Made by a program: the position numbers and the translations under genes
Part shown: in pieces, positions 6,991-13,758 of the stretch
Layout of the letters: the number at the start of each line of letters is the position of its first letter
How positions within the stretch are numbered: the stretch's first letter is position 1
The notes under the pieces: generated by a model
What the model was told of the DNA's origin: nothing
The model's database searches: none
Seen by the model: only the letters and a program-made list of their open reading frames with translations
IMG/VR virus record: IMGVR_UViG_3300027851_000146
Coordinates: 1-20,217 of that record
Reading direction: 5' to 3' (one strand)
Length of the DNA: 20,217 nucleotides
Source of the DNA: a virus

Positions 6991-7458
6991 TCAGTTCGCT
7001 TCCGCAAGCTCGATCATGTCTCCGAGTACCCGGAAGTCCTCTGGCAGTTTTTTCAGGCAATCCTTGAACAGGCACTCGCGTTTTAAGGCGTTGTCCGCCA
7101 GTGAAACGACGGAAGATATTTGCCACCACGACTTGAAAAACTCATCTTCGCTGATGCTCTTGGATGCTTGCAAGCTCTGCAGTTCCTTGCGCGCCAGGTC
7201 AAGCGAGAAGTCCACATCGCTGTCGTTTTTCCCATCCCAGTCTTTGTCGGTACGCCGGATGTTGGCCATCATCTGCATCGTGTCCAGGATCACTGCGATG
7301 GCCAGATTTCGGGCTTGCTGGACGGTAGGAAGCGTGGCGTCTTGCCCATTGGTCCTTGAGGTGGTATCTTTCATGTTGAATCTCGCTCTGTTTGTGGGTT
7401 CATTCCAGAAGGCCTCGACGGTTGCACCCGTCGGGGCTTTCGCCTTTTTTGCGGTCAT
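6991..7458 (-). CDS. Hypothetical 155-aa protein downstream of the antirepressor
   Basis: The ATG at 7458 overlaps the antirepressor stop as ATGA and has AAAGGGGT about 9 nt upstream, so this start is preferred over the internal ATG at 7374. The N-terminal 30 residues are basic and Pro/Ala-rich (MTAKKAKAPTGATVEAF). The rest appears helical: a segment TVQQARNLAIAVILDTMQMM near 44-63 is followed by acidic and amphipathic helices ending KLPEDFRVLGDMIELAEAN. There is no recognisable domain, signal peptide or membrane span. Translational coupling implies that it is made together with the antirepressor. Confidence 0.75.
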   Translation of the reverse strand: MTAKKAKAPTGATVEAFWNEPTNRARFNMKDTTSRTNGQDATLPTVQQARNLAIAVILDTMQMMANIRRTDKDWDGKNDSDVDFSLDLARKELQSLQASKSISEDEFFKSWWQISSVVSLADNALKRECLFKDCLKKLPEDFRVLGDMIELAEAN

Positions 7459-8168
7459 TGCGTGACCCCTTTTGCCGGTTGCCTCGTCAGCAGTTCGCCA
7501 TGCCGGGCGACGAATCTGCGGATGAACTCAATGCCGCGGCCTGTCACCCGGGCAGCGTGGGCGATCCGAGCGCCTGCCGTGGTCGTTTCATACGTGTGGA
7601 TCGACTCAACAAAGTAGCCCTTCTGAACATACTCAGATGCTGGGGCGTTGTTGCCCAGGATCACGCCCTTTTCCTTGAGCGCCTTGTGAAGCTTCATCGG
7701 ACCGACACCCAGGGTCTTGGCAACGTCGCGAACCAGAGTGGTGCCATCGGCGTTCAGCAGTGCGTCGGCGTATTCAACCTTTGGCCGATCGGTTTCGATC
7801 TTCAGTTGCTGGGCCTCGATCTGCTCCTGCTGCTCTGCGGCCAGTCGAAGCGCTTGCGCAAAGGTCTGTGGCAGCGCAGGCGATTTGGCGGATTCAAGCT
7901 CTTGCCAGCGATCAACCAGACGCGCCGTGAACTCAGGGGAAAGCTGGGCGACGATGACGTAGCTGTCACGCTTGCCGACTCGGTACTCTGTTCCAGGCCG
8001 GCCGCCGGTCTCGGTCTTTTCCTCAATTTGAGGAGAAGTGACCACGCCGCGTTCGGCAAGGGTTTCAATGGTCCGCTTCACGTTGTCGTGACGCTTTTCC
8101 ACGAGGTCAGCCAACTCCCGGCTGGTCATGGTCAGGCTTGTGTTGGCCAGGGCGGTGATTGCGTTCAT
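7455..8168 (-). CDS. Rha-type regulatory protein with C-terminal KilAC/ANT domain (antirepressor)
   Basis: Residues 1-95 match the phage Rha domain: TMTSRELADLVEKRHDNVKR starting near 13, then the YVIVAQLSPEFTARLVDRWQELE block at 70-92. Residues about 100-130 are a Gln-rich coiled linker (AAEQQEQIEAQQLKIE). Residues about 130-225 match the KilAC/ANT antirepressor C-terminal domain, with VRDVAKTLGVGPMKLHKALK and GRGIEFIRRF. Such two-domain proteins are known phage antirepressors or regulators. The gene starts in an ATGA overlap with the Arc-like RHH gene and ends in another ATGA overlap with the 155-aa gene. By analogy with P22 arc-ant, expression would be held down by the RHH protein made from the same transcript. 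The P22 Ant protein itself has different domains, so this is functional rather than sequence equivalence. Confidence 0.9.
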   Translation of the reverse strand: MNAITALANTSLTMTSRELADLVEKRHDNVKRTIETLAERGVVTSPQIEEKTETGGRPGTEYRVGKRDSYVIVAQLSPEFTARLVDRWQELESAKSPALPQTFAQALRLAAEQQEQIEAQQLKIETDRPKVEYADALLNADGTTLVRDVAKTLGVGPMKLHKALKEKGVILGNNAPASEYVQKGYFVESIHTYETTTAGARIAHAARVTGRGIEFIRRFVARHGELLTRQPAKGVTQ

Positions 8169-8335
8169 GCTGCAGATCCTTGAACCCTCTCCTGCTCTTC
8201 CCGGCTTTTCTCAAGGCGATAGAGCACCTCGCCATTCAGGGTCCTGCGGTTATCGACTGCCTGGTGCTTGAGCCATCGTTTGAGGTCATCTGGCATCCGC
8301 ACCATGACGGCCGGTGATTCACGTCCTACGTTCAT
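8165..8335 (-). CDS. Arc-like ribbon-helix-helix repressor (56 aa)
   Basis: This small gene reads MNVGRESPAVMVRMPDDLKR and continues through a TLNGEVLYRLEKS helix to end VQGSAA. An ideal SD (AAGGAG) lies 6 nt before the ATG. It aligns well with P22 Arc: the beta strand PAVMVRMP corresponds to Arc PQFNLRWP, with the Arg in the same place, and TLNGEVLYRLEKS to Arc SVNSEIYQRVMES. Ala and Met replace two of Arc's base-contacting residues, so the operator would differ. As an RHH protein it should bind DNA as a dimer or pair of dimers. It is the first gene of the operon, overlaps the antirepressor start (ATGA) and diverges from the second RHH gene at 8433. Confidence 0.9.
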   Translation of the reverse strand: MNVGRESPAVMVRMPDDLKRWLKHQAVDNRRTLNGEVLYRLEKSREEQERVQGSAA

Positions 8336-8349
8336 TTGCATCTCCTTGC

Positions 8350-8402
8350 ATTTCTATGCACGGTCTGTGCACGGATGCATTCTAAACACGGTGCATAGAA
8401 AT
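8350..8402. promoter_or_regulatory. Operator region between the two divergent RHH genes
   Basis: ATTTCTATGCAC at 8350-8361 is the perfect inverse of GTGCATAGAAAT at 8391-8402 (12 of 12 bases, 29 bp apart). Between them TGCACGG occurs at 8357-8363 and again at 8368-8374, spaced 11 bp (one helical turn), and a third TCTA lies at 8381-8384. The arms contain TAGA, the core of the known Arc half-site in P22. This is the expected place for both RHH proteins to bind. Confidence 0.6.
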
Positions 8403-8408
8403 GTGCAA
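8379..8408 (-). promoter_or_regulatory. Candidate promoter of the Arc-like/antirepressor operon
   Basis: On the minus strand TTGCAC (8403-8408) is followed after 18 bp by TAGAAT (8379-8384), which would start RNA about 35 nt before the ATG at 8335. The right arm of the inverted repeat lies in the spacer, so a bound repressor would block the promoter. A clear promoter for the plus-strand gene was not found. Confidence 0.4.
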
Positions 8409-8432
8409 TCTTTTTCGTGGCACAGTGCGTAG

Positions 8433-8717
8433 ATGGCACGAACTGACCCAACGATATACATGCGGATCCCGCAATGGCTAAAGGACAAGCTTGATGCTGC
8501 CGCCGAGTCAAACCACAACTCTTTGACGGCGGAAGTTGTTCGGCGACTCTCGGAGAGCTTTGAATCACCGAGGCTCGGTTTTGGCCCTGGAAGTGTTGGC
8601 GATCAACTTGAGAAAGCTCGCATCGAAGCGATTGAACGGCTTGAGGCCGCTGCGCCAGCGATTGCTGATCGCGTGTTGCAGCTAATCAATGAGAAGCTGA
8701 AGGCTGGCGAGAAGTGA
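8433..8717 (+). CDS. Mnt-like ribbon-helix-helix repressor (94 aa)
   Basis: The N-terminus MARTDPTIYMRIPQWLKDKL follows P22 Mnt (MARDDPHFNFRMPMEVREKL) closely, including MARxDP, the beta strand with Arg and the Pro that caps it. The second helix, SLTAEVVRRLSESFESP, matches Mnt SMNSELLQIVQDALSKP. A helical C-terminal extension (about residues 57-94, GDQLEKARIEAIERL onwards) corresponds to the tetramerising coiled coil of Mnt and is slightly longer. Mnt in P22 represses the arc-ant promoter in the prophage. There is no good SD before the ATG at 8433, so translation may be weak or from a very short leader. It diverges from the Arc-like gene across 97 bp. Confidence 0.9.
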   Translation: MARTDPTIYMRIPQWLKDKLDAAAESNHNSLTAEVVRRLSESFESPRLGFGPGSVGDQLEKARIEAIERLEAAAPAIADRVLQLINEKLKAGEK

Positions 8718-8726
8718 CAAGCCCGG

Positions 8727-8735
8727 TGCTATATT
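8727..8735 (+). promoter_or_regulatory. Extended -10 promoter of the membrane-protein gene
   Basis: TGCTATATT at 8727-8735 matches the extended -10 form TGnTATAAT with one change. It lies just after the stop of the Mnt-like gene and 21 bp before the ATG at 8757. No good -35 is seen at the usual distance, which extended -10 promoters tolerate. Confidence 0.5.
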
Positions 8736-8756
8736 TCAGCGAACAAGGGGCAAGCA

Positions 8757-9125
8757 ATGGATCTGACTCAAGAGAAAACCACGCCGATGGCGATCACGGT
8801 TGCCAGGCATGTCGTTGGTATGGCGGTCGTGGCGCTAGGGAACCCGATGATCTACAGCGACCCGAGCCCGCTATTTGTCTGGCTCACGGGCTGGGTGATG
8901 GCGCTGCTGGTCGCATCCGTAGTATTCGGCGTCTATGCGCTGCTCTTCACATCGCGAGCAAAGTTCGTGTGGCCTCGCATGGTCTTGGCCATGGCGTGGG
9001 TCATCGTTGTGCTGTACGCCCTGGGAGGGTGGTCTGAATACAACCATACAGACCAAGAGCCACCCACCAAGAACCAAGACTTTGATCCCGACTTCTGGAA
9101 AAAAGGCGGGACCCCGGTCAACTAG
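8757..9125 (+). CDS. Small membrane protein, SieA-position moron (122 aa)
   Basis: The start at 8757 has AAGGGG 6 nt upstream. Two clear membrane spans are visible, about residues 39-65 (PLFVWLTGWVMALLVASVVF onward) and about 74-91 (MVLAMAWVIVVLYALGGW), with a weaker hydrophobic stretch at about 14-30. The C-terminal 30 residues are polar and charged (NHTDQEPPTKNQDFDPDFWK). I recognise no family. The orientation, own promoter and place beside the Mnt-like gene recall P22 sieA, a prophage-expressed inner-membrane exclusion protein, but SieA is longer (about 160 aa) and I see no sequence match. The stop overlaps the convergent 598-aa gene within CTAG. Confidence 0.8.
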   Translation: MDLTQEKTTPMAITVARHVVGMAVVALGNPMIYSDPSPLFVWLTGWVMALLVASVVFGVYALLFTSRAKFVWPRMVLAMAWVIVVLYALGGWSEYNHTDQEPPTKNQDFDPDFWKKGGTPVN

Positions 9126-10918
9126 TTCTTGATGTACGTCTTGCCATCAGGCCCGACATAGCGAGCTCCTTTCGGCATCGCGTCGAATGCAGCCTTCCCG
9201 GCCGCGTCAGGCGTTATCTTCGCGGTGCCTTGCGCTTGAACCTGCTGCCCCTGAACAGGCTGCCCAGTGCGTTTGTTCACGATGATGTCAGGGCTCTTTG
9301 TGACCATTCCGGTGACTGGATCAACGCTTTGACCGCTGGAAACTGCCATGTACTCGTCGCCCTTGACGTTCCCTGACAAGGCATTTAGCTTCGTGACGAT
9401 TGCGGATTGCTCTTCTGGAGTACGGGCGTTCAAGTATGCGGCGCGCAATTCGGCGATCTGCTTGGCGGATTTGAGCTCCACGCCAGCGGCATCGCGCTTG
9501 ACGCTGTTCGTCGCCGAGTTGTCGGCCAGCTCCTGCGCTTTCAGGTCGCGATTTGCGGCTGAGTCACCCATGCGCGCGGCCAACTCCTGCGACTTGAATC
9601 CACGGTCTGCTGCTGATTCGGTAGCGGACTGCGCCAGTCGATCACGCTCGATCTGCTGGCCTGGTGCGTCGGCCTGCTGCTGCAAGAAGCCTTGGAGCGC
9701 CAGTTTTGAGCCGGGTTTTCCCTGCTGCACATCCATCGACAGGTTGCGCTGCTGAATGCGGTTGGAGTTCGCCAAGCCGAAACCATAGCCCTGCCCGGTG
9801 TCGGGTGGCGTGAGGTTCTGAGACGCCACAGGCGCTGGTGATTGAACCTGCGGCGTGAACCCGCGGGCGGCGGATCGCTGCGCCAGGCTGTCGGCCGCTG
9901 CCATGTTCTGCTCAGACACGGAGCTGCGCGGCTTGAACCCGGCGGGTCCGCTGTAGCTCACATCGCCGGACACGTTATCACCGCTGAACTCCATCACGCC
10001 ATTTGGCTGGCGTCGCACGTTCACATTGCCAGAGGTCTGCATGTTCGCCTGGGCGGCCGGCGTGCCGGGTTGTTCTGGTGCGCCGGATGGCGTCACGGCC
10101 GTGGCTGCAGGGGCAACTGGTGGCGCCTTGGCGACTGGACTCACGACGGGCGGCGTCGCGGCCTGAGCCTCACCACCGAAGCCGAGAAACTGCTTCGCGG
10201 CGTCCATCGCGCCCGGAACCACGGCCCGAACTGCTCCGCCGACCAGATCGTCAGCCACGGCTGGCCCATACGCCGTCGCGGCGCGTGCAGCCTCGCCCAG
10301 CGCGGCGCCATACCGGCCTTGCCCGGCCAGATCGCCGATAGCCTTTCCTGATTCGTTGAACACCGCCCGAGTGCCCGGCATGAAGCCTGGACCCGATGGC
10401 GTTGGCGACGGCTTCACGGCCTGCGGATTGATGAACCCGCGGCCACCGCCTGCGGCTTGGTCGCCAACAAGCGGCGCCGGCTGTGGCCGCGGCGGCATGC
10501 CGGCGCTGTACATCTTGGTCATGTCGCGCTGCACCTCGGGCTGCAGCGTTGGCATGAACGGCTTGCGCTTTTCATCGTCCAGCGGCCCGCCATTGACAAA
10601 AAAGAACTTCTGCCCTTCTGCGCCCTGCTCGGGTACTGGCGTGTGCGTGGCGTTCTTCATGGCCTCCAGCGCCTGAAACCCGCCCGCGGCCTGCACCTGC
10701 TGCGGGTTCAGCACCGCCTCGCCAGCGCTCAACTGCGCCGCGCGCATGCCGGGCTTGAACCCAGTCGCCTGCACAGTGTCTGCGGGAAGAACGAACCCGT
10801 CTCGCGGCACCATGGCCGGAACGCTATCGGACGTGCCGCTTCCTGGCCCCTTGACGATTCCGCCATTGGCGTAGTTCTTCGGCTGAGTCTTGTGTTTCTG
10901 CGGGTGAAAGCCTTGCAT
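9122..10918 (-). CDS. Virion-associated protein with GPGSGTSDS motif (598 aa)
   Basis: AGGAG lies about 7 nt before the ATG at 10918. Residues about 16-50 carry YANGGIVKGPGSGTSDSVPA and VPRDGFVLPADTV, a motif common in phage virion proteins and at tape-measure C-termini. Residues about 70-380 are Ala/Pro/Gly-rich and partly disordered, with a hydrophobic Ala-rich part near 200-250. Residues about 420-510 are a helical, charged region with repeated steps of the form SAxxRxxKxQELA. The C-terminus ends YVGPDGKTYIKN. No enzyme motif is visible. The place after the tail genes and before the immI-like locus matches that of P22 ejection protein gene 16, so an ejected or internal virion protein is likely, by position only. 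Confidence 0.8.
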   Translation of the reverse strand: MQGFHPQKHKTQPKNYANGGIVKGPGSGTSDSVPAMVPRDGFVLPADTVQATGFKPGMRAAQLSAGEAVLNPQQVQAAGGFQALEAMKNATHTPVPEQGAEGQKFFFVNGGPLDDEKRKPFMPTLQPEVQRDMTKMYSAGMPPRPQPAPLVGDQAAGGGRGFINPQAVKPSPTPSGPGFMPGTRAVFNESGKAIGDLAGQGRYGAALGEAARAATAYGPAVADDLVGGAVRAVVPGAMDAAKQFLGFGGEAQAATPPVVSPVAKAPPVAPAATAVTPSGAPEQPGTPAAQANMQTSGNVNVRRQPNGVMEFSGDNVSGDVSYSGPAGFKPRSSVSEQNMAAADSLAQRSAARGFTPQVQSPAPVASQNLTPPDTGQGYGFGLANSNRIQQRNLSMDVQQGKPGSKLALQGFLQQQADAPGQQIERDRLAQSATESAADRGFKSQELAARMGDSAANRDLKAQELADNSATNSVKRDAAGVELKSAKQIAELRAAYLNARTPEEQSAIVTKLNALSGNVKGDEYMAVSSGQSVDPVTGMVTKSPDIIVNKRTGQPVQGQQVQAQGTAKITPDAAGKAAFDAMPKGARYVGPDGKTYIKN

Positions 10919-10967
10919 GGTGGGCTCCTGTTCTGATGGTGCGATTGTTCTGGTGTGGGACTTGCTT

Positions 10968-10980
10968 GTCGAGCCCTATG
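10968..10980 (-). promoter_or_regulatory. Third copy of the intergenic CATAGGG motif
   Basis: On the minus strand CATAGGGCTCGAC lies in the 66-bp gap upstream of the 598-aa gene, about 50 nt before its ATG. It matches the core of the repeats at 4909 and 5318. This gap is one of the few in the late operon, so an internal promoter or processing site is plausible. Confidence 0.35.
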
Positions 10981-10984
10981 GGCG

Positions 10985-11941
10985 TCACTCGCTCACGATC
11001 TTCTGAACCGTGGCGTTGACGGCGTTCAGTGCGGCGGCGGCCTGTGTGCCCAGCGACTGCGCCACGCCCAGCGCGGCGTTCGACTTGATCTGCACGTAGC
11101 GAACCCGACCCTCATCGGACTGGATGGCGGCGCGCATTTCCATGTCGGCCTCGGCAATGTTCTTCTGTTGCGCCAGTTGGGCGGCGCTGATGCGGGCATT
11201 GAAGAACCCGGCAGCTGCAGAAATCAGCCGGGCCTGAGCGCCGGAAGCCTCGGTCGCCAGTTGCGTCGCGAGCTGCGGACCCAGCGCCAGCGCTCGGATG
11301 TAGTCGCCGGCCGCGCTGATGGCCTTGCTGCGGTAGTCGATGGCGGTCGTGATGGCGAAACGAACGTTCTCGATTTCAGTCTCGAAAGCCTTGATGGCGG
11401 CGTCCCGGCTCACGGCGGCCAGGGCGGCGGAGCGCTTGCGGGCGATGTCCTGCACCGTGGCCACTGCAGCTCCGGGCGGAAGCGGGAAGCCTCGCGCAGC
11501 CCATGAACCCACGGCCTCGTCGGTAGCGGCCTGGAATTCGTTGGTGATGCGGTCGCGGTCGCGCTGCCAGATGCCGCGCTCCACGTTGGCATTGATGCCG
11601 GTCCCGCCAGCGATGGCCGATTGCAGCCAGCTTTCAACGGCAGCCATCAAGGCAGGGTTCAGCGGGAAGTACCTGACGATGAAGTCTGCGTACTTGTCCG
11701 TGAAGTCGCCCATGATCCGGTCATAGGTCGAGTCGAACAGCGCGCTATCCACGCCGGTTGCGCGGCTCGGGATGATGACGCTGGGTTCGCGGATGTTCGG
11801 CGTGTTCTCGATGCTGGGCGCAAACACGTCGCCATGTCCGGTGGCGGCGTTGACAGCCTGCCCGCCATAGGCCTCGGACTGCGCAGCCTTCAGGTCGCCA
11901 AGCGCGATGGATCGGTCAATGATTTGGTCAACGGTTGCCAT
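10985..11941 (-). CDS. Virion-type helical protein (318 aa)
   Basis: The start overlaps the stop of the upstream tail gene as TAATG, with GAGGA about 7 nt before it, so it is translationally coupled. The protein has an N-terminal segment MATVDQIIDRSIALGDLK, an acidic/aromatic part (FDSTYDRIMGDFTDKYADFI near 69-88) and a very Ala-rich helical C-terminal half, about residues 140-318. This composition suits an elongated internal or tail-tube-interior protein. I recall unnamed relatives in podophage virion operons but no function. There is no signal peptide and no clear membrane span. Confidence 0.75.
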   Translation of the reverse strand: MATVDQIIDRSIALGDLKAAQSEAYGGQAVNAATGHGDVFAPSIENTPNIREPSVIIPSRATGVDSALFDSTYDRIMGDFTDKYADFIVRYFPLNPALMAAVESWLQSAIAGGTGINANVERGIWQRDRDRITNEFQAATDEAVGSWAARGFPLPPGAAVATVQDIARKRSAALAAVSRDAAIKAFETEIENVRFAITTAIDYRSKAISAAGDYIRALALGPQLATQLATEASGAQARLISAAAGFFNARISAAQLAQQKNIAEADMEMRAAIQSDEGRVRYVQIKSNAALGVAQSLGTQAAAALNAVNATVQKIVSE

Positions 11942-13758
11942 TACAGTTTCCTCGAAAGTGCAAGCGGGAAGAACTCGATTTCGGCCAGGTCAAATGCCGT
12001 TCCGCCTTCGTTCATGATCGTGATGTCGTAGTAGCTGGCGCGCAGTCCTCGGCCCAGCTCGAAGCGGTGCGCCTTCAGCAGCTCGGTGTTGTCGCGCACG
12101 GTGTAGAGGTGAGTTGCACCATCGGCCACCGCCTTTAGGATCAGGTTTCCATTCGACGCCACACCGCAGTACAGGTACGGCAGCGCCTTGCGAGCGATGG
12201 TGCCGAAATTCAGATTGCCGAAATTCACAGAAGCATCAACTGCCGCTCCCGCGTCGTCCGGACCTTCCAGCAGGTACAGGCCGTCGTATTTGGCGCCGTA
12301 GTACAGGCCTCCAATTTCGGCGAAGCTGTTGAAGTCGTAGCCCTCGTACCGGGTGGACCCGTTCATGTCCATGTTCAGCGCCCAGACCGTCAGCGGTTCG
12401 CCGGCCTGGTCGAAGGCTCCGGCAGACGGCTGAAACAGGGACTCGATGAACGCCTTGACCGTGAGCTGAACTTCCATCGATGCCGAGGCCGACAGCCCAA
12501 CCGGGATGTTGCCGGTTGCCGTGGTCTGCACCTGCATGAGTCCAGTGACCTGCATGTTGGCGTCAATGATCGCGTACAGCGTCACGCCGGCCGTCATGTT
12601 TGTGACGCCAAACAGGTAGTTGGTCAGCACGCCTTGGCCGGGCAACAGGTAGTTTTCTGCGTAGCCAACCATGGGGCTGAGGTCGCTCTGAATGCTGGCA
12701 TAGGGCCGATCAGCCATCCATCCCGACATCGGCCTGGTGGAGCTCGCCATGCTGGCGATGCGGCCCGTGAGGCAGGTCATCACGCCCTGCATGGGTAGCA
12801 TGAAGCCATAGCCAAGGCTGTATTCAGGCTCCAGACCGAAGCCATACACCTCGTCCGTCATGGGCTTGAATGAGCTGGTGATCTGGCAGTAGCCGGTGCC
12901 GTCCGCCATGTTGCCGACCATGGGCTTCGTGGATCCAGACATCTGCGCGCGGCGTACCGACGACATGGATCCCGTCATGGGCTTGAACGATCCAGCGGCC
13001 CCGGCATAGGACTCGGTGCCCATGAAGCCCTGCATGGGCTTGAAGCCGGCATCCATCACCGACTCACCCCACTCGACCATGCTGTAGGCGAGCACCGAAT
13101 CACCACCCGAGTACAGCGAGGCGGCTAGGTACATCGAACCGCCAGCATCAACCCCGGTGTGCTCCAGCGTGCCATTCACCCGGTACTCAATCGTCCCATT
13201 GGTGCGCGTGATCGACAGCACCGCGTTCGGGATGCCGCCAACGTACAGCACCTCGACGCCGGATTCGTAGACCCGGATGACACCGTGCGCGACATAGAAG
13301 CCGTGCAGGATGTCGTTGAAGCCTTCCTTCTGTGGCGAGCGCGACAGGCCGACCACGGCGCCCACGTCCGACACGGGAATAGTGAATGTGAAGCGGCCAG
13401 GGCCTTTCAGGAAGTCAATCGAGCGGGAGCGGCCATTCCATCCCAGCTTGAAGTTGTAGATGATGGTTGCCGGCGACGCGGGAATCGACGGGATTGGCGC
13501 GATGTACGGCTGTTCAGGCTGATACACCGTGATGGTTTGCGTGGTGCAGCGCTTGCCGCCAGATGGGATGCGGTAGCCGGTGTTCGGGTTTGCCAGTGCC
13601 AGCGCGTAGATCGGCGTTGTGTCAACGTAGGTGTAGGAGCAGACACGCACGCGCTCCGTGGTGGTCCTGGCCGATCGGTACGGTTGACCCGGATAGCCTG
13701 GCCGCCCGGCAGTGCCGGGTATGTACGTGATCGCTTGGTTCTTAATCAGTTGCGCCAT
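11941..13758 (-). CDS. Tail protein with lectin-like domain and about seven 20-residue repeats (605 aa)
   Basis: I choose the ATG at 13758 (GAGAGG 5 nt upstream) over the GTG two codons earlier, which overlaps that SD. Domains in order: a short collagen-like stretch (GTAGRPGYPGQP, near 15-26); a beta-rich, SPRY/ConA-like domain about 98-230 (GVIRVYESGVEVLYV, IEYRVNGTLEHTG); seven repeats of about 20 residues at 239-380 with core xPMxGxM (FKPMQGFM, FKPMTGSM, TKPMVGNM, FKPMTDEV, MLPMQGVM, TRPMSGWM, LSPMVGYA); then a C-terminal domain about 455-605 with YEGYDFNSFAEIGGLYYGA and ELGRGLRASYY. I recall the last type from other phage tail proteins. It probably binds the host surface or forms part of the tail tip. 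It overlaps the glycosyltransferase gene by 13 nt. Confidence 0.85.
   Translation of the reverse strand: MAQLIKNQAITYIPGTAGRPGYPGQPYRSARTTTERVRVCSYTYVDTTPIYALALANPNTGYRIPSGGKRCTTQTITVYQPEQPYIAPIPSIPASPATIIYNFKLGWNGRSRSIDFLKGPGRFTFTIPVSDVGAVVGLSRSPQKEGFNDILHGFYVAHGVIRVYESGVEVLYVGGIPNAVLSITRTNGTIEYRVNGTLEHTGVDAGGSMYLAASLYSGGDSVLAYSMVEWGESVMDAGFKPMQGFMGTESYAGAAGSFKPMTGSMSSVRRAQMSGSTKPMVGNMADGTGYCQITSSFKPMTDEVYGFGLEPEYSLGYGFMLPMQGVMTCLTGRIASMASSTRPMSGWMADRPYASIQSDLSPMVGYAENYLLPGQGVLTNYLFGVTNMTAGVTLYAIIDANMQVTGLMQVQTTATGNIPVGLSASASMEVQLTVKAFIESLFQPSAGAFDQAGEPLTVWALNMDMNGSTRYEGYDFNSFAEIGGLYYGAKYDGLYLLEGPDDAGAAVDASVNFGNLNFGTIARKALPYLYCGVASNGNLILKAVADGATHLYTVRDNTELLKAHRFELGRGLRASYYDITIMNEGGTAFDLAEIEFFPLALSRKL

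Noticed and set aside
7412-7450. Intrinsic terminator on the plus strand (CCC-GTC-GGG followed by a T-run)
   Set aside because: The stem is only about 3 bp, the T-run is separated from it, there is no plus-strand gene upstream, and it lies inside the 155-aa coding sequence.
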